This document shows positions 11,468 to 24,190 of a stretch of 64,000 nt of DNA, piece after piece. The notes under the pieces are model-generated. The model was not told the DNA's origin. It saw nothing but the letters and a program-made list of their open reading frames with translations, and searched no databases. Each line of letters begins with the position of its first letter. Position 1 is the stretch's first letter. Source of the DNA: Ziziphus jujuba (Eukaryota; Streptophyta; Magnoliopsida; Rosales; Rhamnaceae); assembly GCF_031755915.1 (NCBI RefSeq), contig NC_083382.1, forward strand, positions 12,101,001 to 12,165,000, written 5' to 3'. The translations under genes were made by a program, and so were the position numbers.

Positions 11468-12465
11468 TAAGGGTAACAATTCGTGTTTTTGTGGCATTTT
11501 CATGTCAACCCGTTTATTAATCGTGTCGAAATTGCTTAACCTAAACCTGACCTGTTTATTAATTGTATCAGAAATCTTCAACCTAAACATGACCATTTAA
11601 CCCATTTATTAATGGGTCAATTTATATCAACACGATCCGTATACATGAAATTGACCTATTTATACAAAATTATCCTCTTTACACAAAATTGAACTATTTT
11701 CATGAAACTAACCCGTTTACACGAAATTTATCTAATTGAATAAATTACCTTATTTAAATTTATTATTTCATATAAAAAATAATTTAGTCATTAATTAATT
11801 CAAAATTAAAATATATATGTAAAACCATATAATTATAGTTACAAATTTACAATAATATAACACATAATATGATAATAAAACAATGTCATATAATAGTTAA
11901 ATATAGATACATATATACACATAATAAACCTAAAACTACTTCTTTAAAAATAATATAAAAAAACTTTATTAATAATTATGTTTTTAATTTTCTACATCTC
12001 CAATACTCTTATACATGTTAATTTTTATTTTGTCGATCTCCATAAATCCAAACATGTATTAAACATGTTATATTAAAGTAAACAAATATTATTTCAATAA
12101 TATTTCTTTTATATTTTTAATTAATAAAAGAAAATCAATAATATAACCCTAAATAAGTTTGATATTTAGTTATAAAAAAGTATTAGTTAAAATTTTATTA
12201 ATAGTAAATTTAATATATTAAAGTTATAATTTAAACGGGTTATAATTGTGTCGAGTTAAGGTTAAATGGGTCAACCTAAAATTGACACGTTTAATTGAAC
12301 GGGTTAAATAGATCAATTTCAGATTAAGCAGGTCCATCCGAAATTGACACGTTTATTAATCGTGTTAAACGGGTTGACTCGAACCCATTTATAATAAACC
12401 CAAACCTTAACTTCATGTCGTTTTCGAGTCATATCACCGTGTCATGATCTAAATTGTCTCCTCTA
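11468..12465 (+). mobile_element. DNA-transposon-like element B (same family as A)
   Basis: Begins TAAGGGTAACAATTCGTG and ends ATTGTCTCCTCTA, mutated versions of the A ends, with the same GTGTC/CCCGTTTA-rich interior in the same orientation as A. Its right flank GTAAGACT matches A's left flank GCAAGACT at 7 of 8 positions. Its own left flank does not match. No transposase. Confidence 0.6.
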
Positions 12466-12628
12466 GTAAGACTTGTAGATAAATGAAAACTTTTGACCCA
12501 AAAAAAAAAAAAAAAGTAAAAGATTCAGCATTTGAAAACACGTACTACTGTTAGGTAGAAGCATGATTGACGTTAAGATAAATGTCTGCACTGGGTTAAC
12601 TATGAAGCTTAGATCACCATTAATCTCA

Positions 12629-12775
12629 ATGGAGTCTTCTTCCAAATTTTTCTGTAATTGCTTTATGCTAAGTATTCTAATAATGCTTTTGCCTTTTGTC
12701 CCTCTCTTTGCTTGTTTATCCTCGGAAAGTAGCCAACTCCTACAAGTGCTATGACCATGAGAGGTCTGCATGCAT
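12629..12775 (+). pseudogene. RLP 5' fragment P1 (signal peptide only)
   Basis: ATG at 12629 opens a hydrophobic signal-peptide-like stretch (ILIMLLPFVPLFACLSSESSQ) and then shifts frame where the CYDHE start of the mature RLP should be. It is followed not by LRRs but by TCTGCATGCATC…, which is the inverted partner of P3 and P5. It is a fragment of a receptor-like protein gene and not a functional one. Confidence 0.7.
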
Positions 12776-13120
12776 CTAGCTACAATTACTAAAACTAGTA
12801 ACATATATATTTTTTTTTCATTTAATTTCTTTTTTTTTCCTTTTTTCTTTCTACTTTTCTGAGTTGTAACATATATATGTAGGATAGATCTTAGCTTTTT
12901 TCATTGTAGTGTGCTATCTTAATTAATGCTTGCATGGAAATAGAAAATAAACAGCAAGACTAATAAATAAATGAAAACTTTTGACCCAAAAATAAAAATA
13001 AAAAGAAAGCAAATGTATCAGCACTTGAAAATGCGTACGACTGTTAGATAGAAGCATGGATGACATTAATATAAATGTTTGACAAGGCTAACTATGAAAC
13101 TCAGTTCAACATTAATCTCA

Positions 13121-13765
13121 ATGGAGTCTTCTTCGAAATTTTTCTGTAATTACTTGATGCTTAGTATTCTAATAATGCTTTTGTATCTCTCTTTGCTTGT
13201 TCATCCTTAGAAAGCAACCTGCTTTTACAGGTGCCATGACCTTGAGATGTCTGCATTGCTGTAGTTCAAGCAATCCTTTATCATTGACTAAAGTGCTTCT
13301 AAATATGTTGCATCGTATCCAAAGGTTTCATCTTGGAACAGAAGCAAAGATTGTTGCATGTGGGATGGCATTGATTGCGATGAGGATACTGGTCATGCCA
13401 TAGGCCTTGATCTTAGTAGCAGCCTCCTCTTTGGTTCTATCAACTCCAGTAACTCCCTCTTTCATCTTGTTTAGCTTCGGAGCCTCAATCTTTTCGACGA
13501 CTTCATCTTCTCTGATGTACCAACAGGGTTAGTCCATCTTTCAATCTTTCCCATACCTTTTTTTATGGTGAAGTTCCTAAAAGGATTTCACATCTCTCCA
13601 TGCTGTCATCACTCGAATTGTCCGAAAATCAACTGAACTTGAATAGTTCCAATTTCAAAAGTCTGATCCACAATTTAACAAACATATAATAGCTAGTTCT
13701 CAGCTATGTTAATGTGTCAGCTGTTACCATCATTCCTGAAATCCTTACCAACTTGTCTTCCCCAT
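13121..13765 (+). pseudogene. RLP 5' fragment P2 (signal peptide, N-cap, first LRRs)
   Basis: ATG at 13121. It continues through a signal-peptide region, a mature N-terminus (CHDLE in another frame), the N-cap motif CMWDGIDCDEDTGHAIGLDLSS (frames shifted), and LRR remnants to about 13765, where it meets the inverted fragment P3 head to head. Several frameshifts and stops. It would encode the extracellular N-terminus of a plasma-membrane RLP if intact. Confidence 0.75.
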
Positions 13766-14165
13766 TAACAACTCAGAAAAGTAGAAAGAAAAAAGACTAA
13801 AAATGAAATTAAATGAAAGAAATATATATGTTACTAGTTTTAGTAATTGTAGCTAGATGCATGCAGACATCTCATGGTAATAGCACCTGTACGAGTAGGC
13901 TACTTTATGAGGACAAACAAGCAAAGAGAGCACCAAAAGACAAAAGCATTATTAGAATATTAAGCATCAAGTAATATCAGAAAAATTTGGAAGAAGACCT
14001 CATTGAGATTAATGGTGAACTGAGTTTCTTAGTTAGCCTTATGCAGACATTTATATTAACGTCATTCATGCTTCTATCTAAAAGTCGAACGCGTTTTCAA
14101 GTGCTGAATCATTTTGTTTTTTTTTTATTTTTTATTTTTCGATCAAAAGTTTTCATTTATCTAAC
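13766..14165 (-). pseudogene. Inverted RLP 5' fragment P3
   Basis: Reverse complement of the P1 type of unit (signal peptide and upstream leader). The start codon region reads as CTCATTGAG in place of the CCATTGAG seen in the others. Together with P2 it forms an imperfect palindrome with its centre near 13765. Noncoding now. Confidence 0.7.
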
Positions 14166-14173
14166 AGTCTTGC

Positions 14174-15200
14174 TAGAGGTGGCAATTTAGATCATGACAT
14201 AGTGATACGACTCAAAACGATACGAAGTTAATAGGTGTAGCTTTATTATAAATGGGTTCAGGTTAGCCCGTTTAACATGATTAATAAACATGTCAATTTC
14301 GGGTTGACCTGCTTAATCTGAAATTGACCTATTTAACCCATTTAATTAAACATGTGAATTTTGGATTGACCTATTTAATCTGAAACCGACACAATTATAT
14401 CCCGTTTAAATTATAATTTTAATATATTAAATTTACTATTAATAAAATTTTAATTAATATTTTTTTATTACTAAATATCGAACTTATTTAAGGTTATATT
14501 ATTGATTTTCCTTTGTTATTTAGAAATAAAAAATAAAATTATTGAAATAATATTTGTTTACTTAAATATAACATGTTTAATACAAGTATGGATTTGTGGA
14601 GATTAAAAAAAATATAGTTAATATGTATAAGATTATTGGAGATGTAGAAAATTAAAAACATAATTATTAATAAAAATTTTTTATATTACTTTTTAAAGAA
14701 GTAGTATTAGGTTTATTATGTATCTATATGTATCTATATTTAACTATTGTATAAGATTGTTATATTATCATATCATATGTTATATTATTGTAAATTTGTG
14801 ACTATAATTATATGGTTTTACATATATATTTTAATTTTGAATTAATTAATGACTAAACTATTTTTTTATATGAAATAAATAATTTGAGTAAGATAATTTA
14901 TTTAATTAGATAAATTTTGTGTAAACGGGTTAATTTCGTATAAATAGATCAATTTTGTAGAAATAGGATAACTTCGTATAAACAGGTCAATTTCTTGTAA
15001 ATGAATCGTGTTGAACTAAATTGACCCATTTAATAAATGGGTTAAACGGGTCGTGTCAGGTTACCTGTTTATTAAACGGGTCATGTTCGAGTTGAAGATT
15101 TCTAACACGATTAATAAATAGGTCGGGTTCTGGTTGAGTGATTTCGCATAATTAATAAACGGGTTGACATGAACAAGACATGACAACATGAATTGCCAAA
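14174..15200 (-). mobile_element. DNA-transposon-like element C (family of A, inverted)
   Basis: Reads AGAGGTGGCAATTT at the left and AATTGCCAA at the right, with the same GTGTC-type interior as A and B in reverse orientation. It sits between an inverted and a direct RLP unit. No matching target duplication is obvious. Confidence 0.6.
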
Positions 15201-15383
15201 AATAAAAACACACAGCAAGTCTATTAGATAAATGACAACTTTTGACCTAAAAATAAAAAATTAAAAAAAGAGCAAATGAATCAGCACTTGAACACCTACG
15301 ACTGTTGGATATAAGCATGAATGACATTAATATAAATGTCTGCACAAGGCTAACTATGAAACAACAGTTCAACATTAATCTCA

Positions 15384-16035
15384 ATGGAGCCTTCTTTCAA
15401 ATTTTTCTGTAATTACTTGGTGCTTAATATCCTAATAATGCTTTTGTCCCTCTCTTATCCTCAGAAAGCAGTCTTCTCTTATAGATGCCATGACCATGAG
15501 GTTTGCATTGTTGTAGTTCAAGCAATCCTTTTTCATTGATGAAAGTGCTTCTAAATATGTTGCATCGTATCCAAAGGTTTCATCTTGGAATAGCAACAAA
15601 GATTGTTGCATGTGGGATGGCATTGATTGCGATGAGGATACTGGTCATGCCATAGGCCTTGACCTCGGTAGCAGCCTCCTCTTTGGTTCTATCCACTCTA
15701 GTAACTCCCTCTTTTGTCTTGTTCACCTTCGGAGCCTCAATCTTGCCGACAATGACTTCACCTTCTCTCATATACCAATAGGGTTAGTCCACCTTTCAAA
15801 GCTCATGTATCTCAATCTTTCCCATTCCTTTTTTTATGGTGAAGTTCCTAAAGAAATTTAACATCTCTCCATGTTGTCATCACTCAATTTGTTTGAAAAT
15901 CAATTGACTCTACATGGTTCCAATTTCAAAATTCTGTTCCACAACTTAACAAACATCGAACAACTAGTTCTTAGCTATGTTAACATGTCAACTATTACCA
16001 TCATTCCTAAAACCCTTACCAACTTGTCTTCATCA
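15384..16035 (+). pseudogene. RLP 5' fragment P4
   Basis: ATG at 15384 with a signal-peptide region that has lost a few codons relative to P1. The CHDHE start and the alternating-frame leader follow. A longer open piece (15610-15861) carries the N-cap MWDGIDCDEDTGHAIGLDLG and LRRs (HLRSLNLADNDFTFSHIP, LMYLNLSHSFFYGEVP). A stop follows KEI at 15861. The sequence runs on to about 16035 and then meets inverted fragment P5. Not a working gene. Confidence 0.75.
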
Positions 16036-16440
16036 TTAACAACTCAGAAAAGAAGAAAGAAAAAAGGAAAAAAATTAAATTAAATTAAAGAAATATATAT
16101 GTTACTAGTTTTAGCAATTGTAGCTTGATGCATGCAGACCTCTCATGGTCATAGAACGTGTAGGAGTAGGTTGCTTTCTAAGGATAAACAAGCAAAGAGA
16201 GGGACAAAAGAGAAAAGCATTATTAGAATATTAAGCATCAAGTAATTACGTAAAAATTTGGAAGAAGACTCCATTGAGATTAATGGTGAACTGAGTTTCA
16301 TAATTAGCCCTGTGCAGACATTTATATTAACATCATTCATGCTTCTACCTAACAATCGTACACATTTTCAAGTGCTGAATCATTTTCTTTCTTTTTTTCT
16401 TTTTTATTTTTAGGTCAAAAGTTTTCATTTATCTAGTAGT
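16036..16440 (-). pseudogene. Inverted RLP 5' fragment P5
   Basis: Reverse-complement unit with a start codon at 16272-16274 and a short open frame (signal peptide ending …CLSLESN). It pairs with P4 as P3 pairs with P2, so 13.0-15.2 kb and 15.2-17.4 kb look like tandem copies of the same compound unit. Confidence 0.7.
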
Positions 16441-16445
16441 CTTGC

Positions 16446-17362
16446 TAAAGGTGGCAATTTAGATCATGACATGGTGATACGACTCAAAAACGACACGAAG
16501 TTAACTGGTTTGGGTTTATTATAAATGGGTTCAGGTTACCCGTTTAACACGATTAATAAAACGTGTCAATTTTGGTTTGACCCATTTAATCTGAACCCGA
16601 CACGATTATAACCCGTTTAAATTATAACTTTAATATATTAATTTACTATTAATAAATTTTTAACTAATATTTTTTTATTGCTAAATATAAAACTTATTTA
16701 AGGTTATATTATTGATTTTTCTTTTATTAATTAAAAATAAAAAATAAAAATTATTGAAATAATATTTGTTTACTTAAATATCACATGTTTGGATTTATGG
16801 AGATCGAAAAAAATATAAATTAATATGTATAAGAGTATTGGAGATGTAGAAAAATTTTTATATTATTTTTAAAGAAGTAGTATTAGGTATGTATTGATAT
16901 TTAACTATTGTATGAGATTTTTATATTATTATATCATATGTTATATTATTGTAAATTTGTAACTATAATTATACGGTTTTACATATATATTTTAATTTTG
17001 AATTAATTAATGACTAAATTATTTTTTTATATGAAATAATTAATTTAAATAAGGTAATTTATTTAATTAGATGAATTTTGTGTAAACGGGTTAATTTTGT
17101 GTAAATAGATCAATCTTGTGTAAATAGGACAATTTCGTATAAACAGGTCAATTTCATGTAAACGAATCGTGTTAACCCAAATTAACCAATGTAATAAATG
17201 GGTTAAATGAGTCGCGTCAGATTACCTATTTATTAAACAGGTCGTGTTCGAGTTGAAAATTTCTGACAAGATTAATAAATGGGTCTGGTTCGAGTTAAGC
17301 AATTTCAGCACAATTAATAAACGAATTGGCACAAACAAGACACGACAACACGAATTGCCAAA
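16446..17362 (-). mobile_element. DNA-transposon-like element D (family of A, inverted)
   Basis: Same ends and interior as C in the same orientation, with small deletions. It stands in the equivalent place of the tandem compound unit, so C and D probably descend from one insertion that was duplicated with its surroundings. Confidence 0.6.
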
Positions 17363-19150
17363 AATAAAAATACACAGCAAGACACTTAGATAAACGAAAA
17401 CTTTGGACCCAAAAATAAAAAATAAAATAAAAAAGTAAATGAATCAGCATTTGAATGCCTACAACTATTAGATAGAAGCATGAATGACGTTAATATAAAT
17501 GTCTACATAGGGCTTACTATGAAACACAGTTCAACATTAATCTCAATGGAGCCTTCTTTCAAATTTTTCTATAATTACTTGGCGCTTAATATCCTAATAA
17601 TGCTTTTGTCCCTCTCTTATCCTCATAAAGCAGCATTCTCTTATAGATGCCATGACCATGAGACGGTTGCATTGTTTTAGTTCAAGCAATCCTTTGTTAT
17701 TGACGAAAGTACTTCTAAATATGTTGCATCGTATCCAAAGGTTTCATCTTGGAATAGCAGCAAAGATTATTGCATGTGGGATGGCATTGATTACAATGAG
17801 GATACTGGTCATGCCATAGGCCTTGACCTCAGTAGCAGCCTCCTCTTTGGTTTTATCAACTCCAGTAACTCCCTCTTTTGTCTTGTTCACCTTCAAAGAC
17901 TCAATCTTGCCGACAATTGGTAACCTCGACCAACTTATGAACTAGACCTTTCAGGCAACAATTTAAGTGGTCCCATCCCTTCCTTAATCGGTAACCTCTC
18001 TTTGTTAACTACTTTAAACCTTGAATTTAGTAATTTGGAAGGTTAGATTCCCACCTCATTTTATCAACTTATGAATTTTGAGACTTATCTCCTGTCTGTT
18101 AATTAGCCAAGTGGTATGGTGGATCTAGAAATGTTTCTTTTGCTAAAAAAAATTATCATTTCTTTCTTTGTTGGACAACAATTTATCATTCATTTCGAGT
18201 TCCATCAGTTCAAACACAAGCACAACCATTGCACAGTTACAAATTCTACACTTGGATTTTTGAAAACTAACAAAGTTTTCTGATTTCCTCCAGAGCCAAA
18301 CCAAATTGTTAGAACTTAGTTGATACAATTGCTGCATTAAAGGATGAATACCCACATGGATATTTAATAATTCAAGTTTAAAAATACTTAGACCTTAGTT
18401 TTAATTTCCTAATTGGTTTTGATTAATCTACAGTGTGTTTCAACCCACACTTTAACGATAACAATCTTAAAGGATCTCTCCTAATTCCATCACCATCCAT
18501 CGTTGATTATGACATGTCAAACAATGCATTGGAAGGCAAAATTCCTCCTTTGTTTTGCAATCTGACTTCACTTAGTTCCCTTTATTTGTCTAACAACAGT
18601 TTTAATAAAGCTCCCTTCGTATTTAGCAAACTTAAGTAGTTATCTTTATATCCTAAGATTAGAACAAAACCACTTTGACGGAACTATTCCAGATATAGGG
18701 ACAAATGGATGCAACATTGGGGCAATGATATTAAGTGCAAACCGGTCTAAAGGTGAGTTACCAAGATCAATGGCAAACTGTAAAAGGCAGAGCAATATTC
18801 CCAAAGTTGCACATCATTGATCTCGCTCACAACTCTTTCTCTGGATGTCTACCTTATGACTACTTCCAAAAATGGGATGCCATGAAAGTTTTTGGAGAGC
18901 ATGACCATTCTGTTTCTGTTGAAATTACAATAACAAATAAAGGCATAGCCAGAGAATATTGGGAGATCCAAAAATCATTGAATTTGTTAGATCTTTCAAA
19001 CAACAGGTTTGAAGGAAAGATTCCAGTGTTGATAGAAAATCTAAAAGGTCTTAATTCACTCTACCTTTCCAACAATTTACTCGTAGGTCACATCCCATCG
19101 TCTCTTAGGAACCTTTCTAAGTTAGAAGCATTGGACCTTTCACGTAACAA

Positions 19151-22100
19151 TGTCAGGACCTGTCCAGGATTCTTTCCTGTAACCCTAGACAAGTCCTGAT
19201 TCTAGGGAAACACTACCAGATCCTCCAATGGAAAATCCGGCAGCATCTCCTCTAAAGGTTGGACTTACCACAAAATTTCCTGCACAGAAAACACACTTCT
19301 AATGATATCTCCTTATTCCTCCCACCTGACTACAAAAATTTCCACAATTAGCAGCACTTCGATATCAAACTATAACAATATATATACAATAGAAACGAAC
19401 TAATAAGTAAAGAACAAAAATTTACCTTTAAATGTCCACGTCCGCCCATACCACCCACTTAGTGCCATACATTTACAATATATTTCAAATATAGTTTTAC
19501 AAACATACCAATGTGTAATATAGAAAGATAAAACAACCACCACATCAACAATAGTAATGATAACAACCATTTTAATGATAATAATAGTATTAATAAACTT
19601 GCCCGAGGGCTATCATGTTACCATACATGCCTGAGGGCTATTATACTTATCTGAAGGTAATCACCTGTCCAAGAGCTATCACATAACCACACCTGCCCAA
19701 GGGCTAACTCACCTGCCTAAGGGCTATCACTTGTCCAAGGACTATTATACTTGCTCGATTGCTATCTTTCTTGCCCATAGGCTGTGATATTTGTCCGAAT
19801 GTACTATATGATAATGATAATAATAATAATATTAATAATAATAGTAACAATAATCACAAAATACTAATAATAAAAATAGTAGCAACAATGATAAATTAAT
19901 GATAATAATAATAATAAATAATGAAATTAATACTAAAAATAATCATAATAAATAATAATAACAATTACAGTAACAACAATAATAATAGCAATATTAATAA
20001 CAAGATTAATATTAATAATAGTAATGATGAATAAAGCAATTAAGTATAATGCTAGAAAATTAGATTATGAATGGATAAAGATAATATAAGGTAAAATAAT
20101 ATTTCAAAATTCATAACATGTTATGAAACATACACTTGTATCGGAGGTACCCTCCAATATGCTACGCGATTCATAATTCCAGCTGTCGCTGGCACCCTGC
20201 TACCAATTTAGTCTGGGGTTGGTTGCCTATATTGGTCGTCCAGTCCCCTGGACTCATAGGCAATATAGTTACGAGGCTAACTCTTCATGGACCACATCAG
20301 ATCATCACCCCTGTACGGTATGATACATTCAAACATAATATAATACAACATACATTTATATATATATAAATATTAAAAGATACCTGATGCACCATACTAT
20401 ATACCAGTGATGCCTTACGATACTCAGCGTCCCAAAGCACCGCCTGACGAGAGGTTAAAGAGAGAAACCTACATCCATGCCGCCCTAGCATCCCAGCAAC
20501 GTCGATGCTATAATCCTCAATTCCAGCCATGGATGAGGGTGGCTATGGTCAATATCAAACTTGCCTACCCTCAGTCCAATGGCAACCACGGGAGAGTATA
20601 AACCTGCATGCTCATAACAATCCGCCTGCGCGCTAATTACATCAACAACTACAGAACACCGGTACGTGTATGGTGCATCGAAAATCGATAAAATTTTATA
20701 ATAATATAAAATATCAAATTTTAATAAAATAAAATCAAATTGTACACTTTTACCTATTTCATGAAATTCCATATTATCTTGTAATCCATTATCTCAATTA
20801 CATCAAATTGAATATTTCAATTTCTACCACCATAATACCAAATCCATGCATAAATAAATAGTTAAACACATCAATATATTTTTTATTACAATAATTCAAT
20901 ATAATCAATATAATTAATTTCTCAAACCTTCAAATCAATTTATACCAAAAATTTCACTAAAACCACGGAATAACTTTCATACAATAATAATTTATATCAC
21001 ATAAAAATAACACACAATGTGTGCGTGTGGACATATATATATATATATATATATAACATCTTCATATACTTATTCACACACACATATATGTACAACTTTC
21101 TAATAATTATGTGCACTTTCACATATGTACATATATATACTCTTATATATATACAAGCATATACATATATGCACGATTATATATATACATACATACATTT
21201 ACCCATGGATGTCTATAAATATATTTACATCTGTGCAGTTATACATTTAAAAATATATAAACACACACACACACACATATATATATATTTAAAAATTCCT
21301 CAAAATAGTAAAATTCAAATATCCATCCAAAATTTACAAACTATATGTCAAATAAGAGCTTGAGGAATGAGGATCAAGGATACCTAACTTAATCTTCCAT
21401 ATCCCCTTGCCAGTGACCCGAAAATGAGAAAGATATCTCGGCCGAACTTCCGTTCAACATATCTCTCAATCCGTTTGAAATTTCAACAAATGGAGGTCAT
21501 TTTTTAGATCAGAAGATCCAAAATAGGGGGAAGGACCAGTCACACAGCCAGTAGCCACCGGAAAATCGGCTAACAAGGAGAACGCTGGAGGTAAGCGTTG
21601 GCCACCGATCCCCGTGCATTTGTCAGCCAATCGGCTGGAGATTCGGTGACCAAGCTCGTCTAGCCGTGGGCCATCAAGTCGTCCGGCACATATGGCTGTT
21701 TGATAGGCGAAAAGGGTGCAATCGAGAACGGGCCGAGTGGGAGGAGAGGAGAAAAAAGGAGAGAGAGGAAGAAGAAGAAAGAAGAAGAAGAAGAAAGAAG
21801 AACAAGAAGAAGAAGAAGAAGGGAGGCTGTTTTCCCCCACATGCCCCTAAAAGAAAAGAAAATTAAAAATAAAATAAAATAAAACAAAACAATAAAGTAT
21901 TAATATAATAATATAAAATGATAAAACAATATTTTATTAGGGATGATATGTGGCACTTGATAAATGTGACATGTGGTTCATCCTAACTAGTGACACATGG
22001 CATGAATCAAAGATTTTTTAAACATTTTATGATCTTGTAAAATTAGTCTTAGGAAAAATATATATAAATTTACAGACCTGTAACTTTAAACCGTATATCC

Positions 22101-22437
22101 AAATTAGGCATGCCACTAGTCTACAGACTCGTATTGACGAGCACTTTCATATAACATGTGGATCAACACCAATATGTATGTAACTAAAAAGTCAACATCA
22201 AACTCGTTGACCAATCCAGATCGTATCTTGTTTTGCTTATAACTTTTTAAATCGTAGGTCCATTTTCGACATGCTACTATTCTACGAACTCGGATCGACA
22301 TGTACTCTACAATGGTATCTCGATTAACAAAAAATTTCATCCAAAGTAAAAAGTCAAAATTTAACCCCCCTTGGTCAATGACGATCAAACCCGATCAACG
22401 TGAAAATTTCCAATGTGATTTGGAATGGGGTGTTACA
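19151..22437 (-). mobile_element. E-family repeat E1
   Basis: Left end TGTCAGGACCTGTCC and right end GGGGTGTTACA, the same ends as E2-E8. 3,287 bp. In family orientation it contains the paired TTCATAGACTAG subterminal motifs, a purine run (about 21738-21822), the GC-rich module at 20400-20680, and tandem TGCCC(G/A)AGGGCTATCA units (19605-19800) followed by (AAT)n. No terminal direct repeats and no recognisable protein. No target duplication is seen (AACAA versus CTGCT), so the insertion was followed or accompanied by a deletion in the RLP. Confidence 0.8.
19804..20035. repeat. (AAT)n-rich simple repeat inside E1
   Basis: Interrupted ATAATAATA / AATAATAGTA runs. The same kind of tract, as complement, occurs in E5 near 49600-49780, so it is part of the family body and not a private expansion. 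Confidence 0.7.
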
Positions 22438-22810
22438 CTGCTTAATTTTCTTGAAATTTTCAATGTGGTGCTTAATAACCTCATTGGGCCTTGCAAGGCA
22501 ACCAATTTGACACATTTCTGGACAACTCATATGAAGGAAATGCAGGTTTGTGTGGGAAGCCATTGTCAAAGGAATGTGGAGACCTGAAGTACTTACAACC
22601 TCCATCTTCAAGTACAGTTGAAGAAGAAGATGAAGAGAAAGAGTCTGCATTGGAATTTGGTGGAAACCAATAGTGATGGGGTGTGGTTGTGGGTCAGTCA
22701 TTGGGATTGTGGTTGGTCATTTTGTAATTAATAGGATATATGATTGGTTTGCTTATACATTTGGGATTAGGCTACCAAAGAATAAAGTAGCTGCTCTGCA
22801 TAACTAGTCT

Positions 22811-23364
22811 TTTTGCTTTTTCTTATTAGTATTGCAATTTACATATAGTTTTTTTTTCTTCATTTATATGTATAATAGATAAGTAGCTTATTTTTGGCAA
22901 AACTATTTTATATTTTTAAATGTGAATTTTTTTTCTTTTCTTTTTTTGTTCATTTTTTTTTTTTGTTTTTTTTTGCATTTTTTGCATTTTTTCTTTGATT
23001 TTGTTTGTAATCCCTCAAAAACTACTCTCTTAGTGGAGAGGAGGTGTTTTATAATAAATCAACACTTTCTTTGTTGTTTTCATATGGCATTTTCTAAAAG
23101 TTTCTACTTATATTTATTTATTTTCTAGGTAAGAAAAGTAGCTCCTTTAAAGCATGGAATTAGAGAAAGATAAAGTTCAAAAAATGATTGAAAACAACAG
23201 CAATTTCAATCTCTATTCAAATAGAGATTATGAGTACTTTAAAGACTTAATTGTTTGGAATATTATTATTGTTGATCAAAATTGTGTGCATATACATATC
23301 AAGCTCATTCTATAAACTGTCGATCTCTTCAAAATAAAAAATATCTTGTTAAAAACACATACTT
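22811..23364. other. AT-rich spacer, no gene seen
   Basis: Poly-T-rich DNA downstream of pseudogene P6. The only open frames are Phe-rich products of T runs. Confidence 0.5.
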
Positions 23365-24190
23365 ATGGAGTCCAATTCATTTTATTACTTAATGTGCACT
23401 CTTATGCTTTTCCTACTCCGTCTTGTCTATTTTATTACTTTAAAACACAATTCTCTTTTATGCACCCTAAGTGCCATGACCATGAGAGATATGTTTTAAT
23501 GCGATTCAAGGAAATATTTATCATTGACAAGAAATAGTGTGTTTCTGGTTATCAAGTTTCATCATATCCAAAGTTTCCATCATGAAAAGTTGATGAAGAT
23601 TGTTGGTCATGAGATGGCATACATTGCGATGAAGATACTGGTTTTATCATGGAATTGACCATGGTAATGGGCACGTCTATGGTTTCTATCAACTCTACTA
23701 GCACCCTTTTTCATCTTGTTGAAAGCCTTAACTTTCCAACAACTATTTCAACTTCTCCCAAATCCAAACTGGTTTTGTTCATCTTTCACAGCTCATATTT
23801 CTCAACCTCTCTTGTTTGCATTTATCTGATCAAGTCCCAAATGAAATCCCACAGCTATGAAAACAACAAAATTTGAACCTAGAACATTCCACTTTCATAC
23901 GCTTAATATGGAACCTAACAGGCATGAAAATGCTTGTTGTATAGCAATATTAACATAGGATCCACAATTCCTGACATGCTAGCAAATTTATCTGTTTAAC
24001 AACTCTACATCTTGAAGATTCTGGCTCATATGGTGAATTTCTAGCTCAAACTTTTCAGTTTCCAAATCTAGAGTTTCTTAAAATGTTGCACAACCAAAAA
24101 CTCAAAGTCTACTTACCATAATTTCATTGGGGCAGTACCCTCAAACATTTGATGCTCGCGGATACAAGTTTTTTTGTTATGCTACTTGCT
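23365..24190 (+). pseudogene. RLP 5' pseudogene P7
   Basis: ATG at 23365 followed, in changing frames, by CHDHERYVLMRFKEIFI, the N-cap HCDEDTG, INSTSTLFHL and further LRR remnants up to about 24190. Numerous stops and frameshifts. More diverged from P2/P4/P6 than those are from each other, so it is probably an older member of the cluster. Confidence 0.7.

Larger units (their letters stand above)
17546..22808 (+). pseudogene. RLP pseudogene P6, split by repeat E1
   Basis: ATG at 17546, then N-cap (CMWDGIDYNEDTG) and LRRs in changing frames to 19150: GNLDQLMNL…, a PSPSIVDYDMSNNALEG repeat, ITITNKGIAREYWEIQKSLN island region, NLLDLSNNRFEGKIP. Repeat E1 interrupts at 19151-22437. Beyond it come the last LRR (LLNFLEIFNV), the C-cap GNAGLCGKPLSKECGD, an acidic stretch, a membrane span (GCGCGSVIGIVVGHFVI) and a short tail ending at 22808. 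A frameshift near 22663 cuts the span off from the C-cap. About ten residues of an LRR are missing at the E1 junction. The order of parts is that of a full RLP. Confidence 0.8.

Noticed and set aside
20136..20772. Several 60-95 codon frames in the E-family GC-rich module
   Set aside because: The module is shared by five copies, but no frame stays open in all of them.
21466..21887. Glu/Lys/Arg-rich and Phe/Ser-rich frames around a GAA/GAG tract in E1
   Set aside because: Simple-sequence artefacts on both strands of a purine run.
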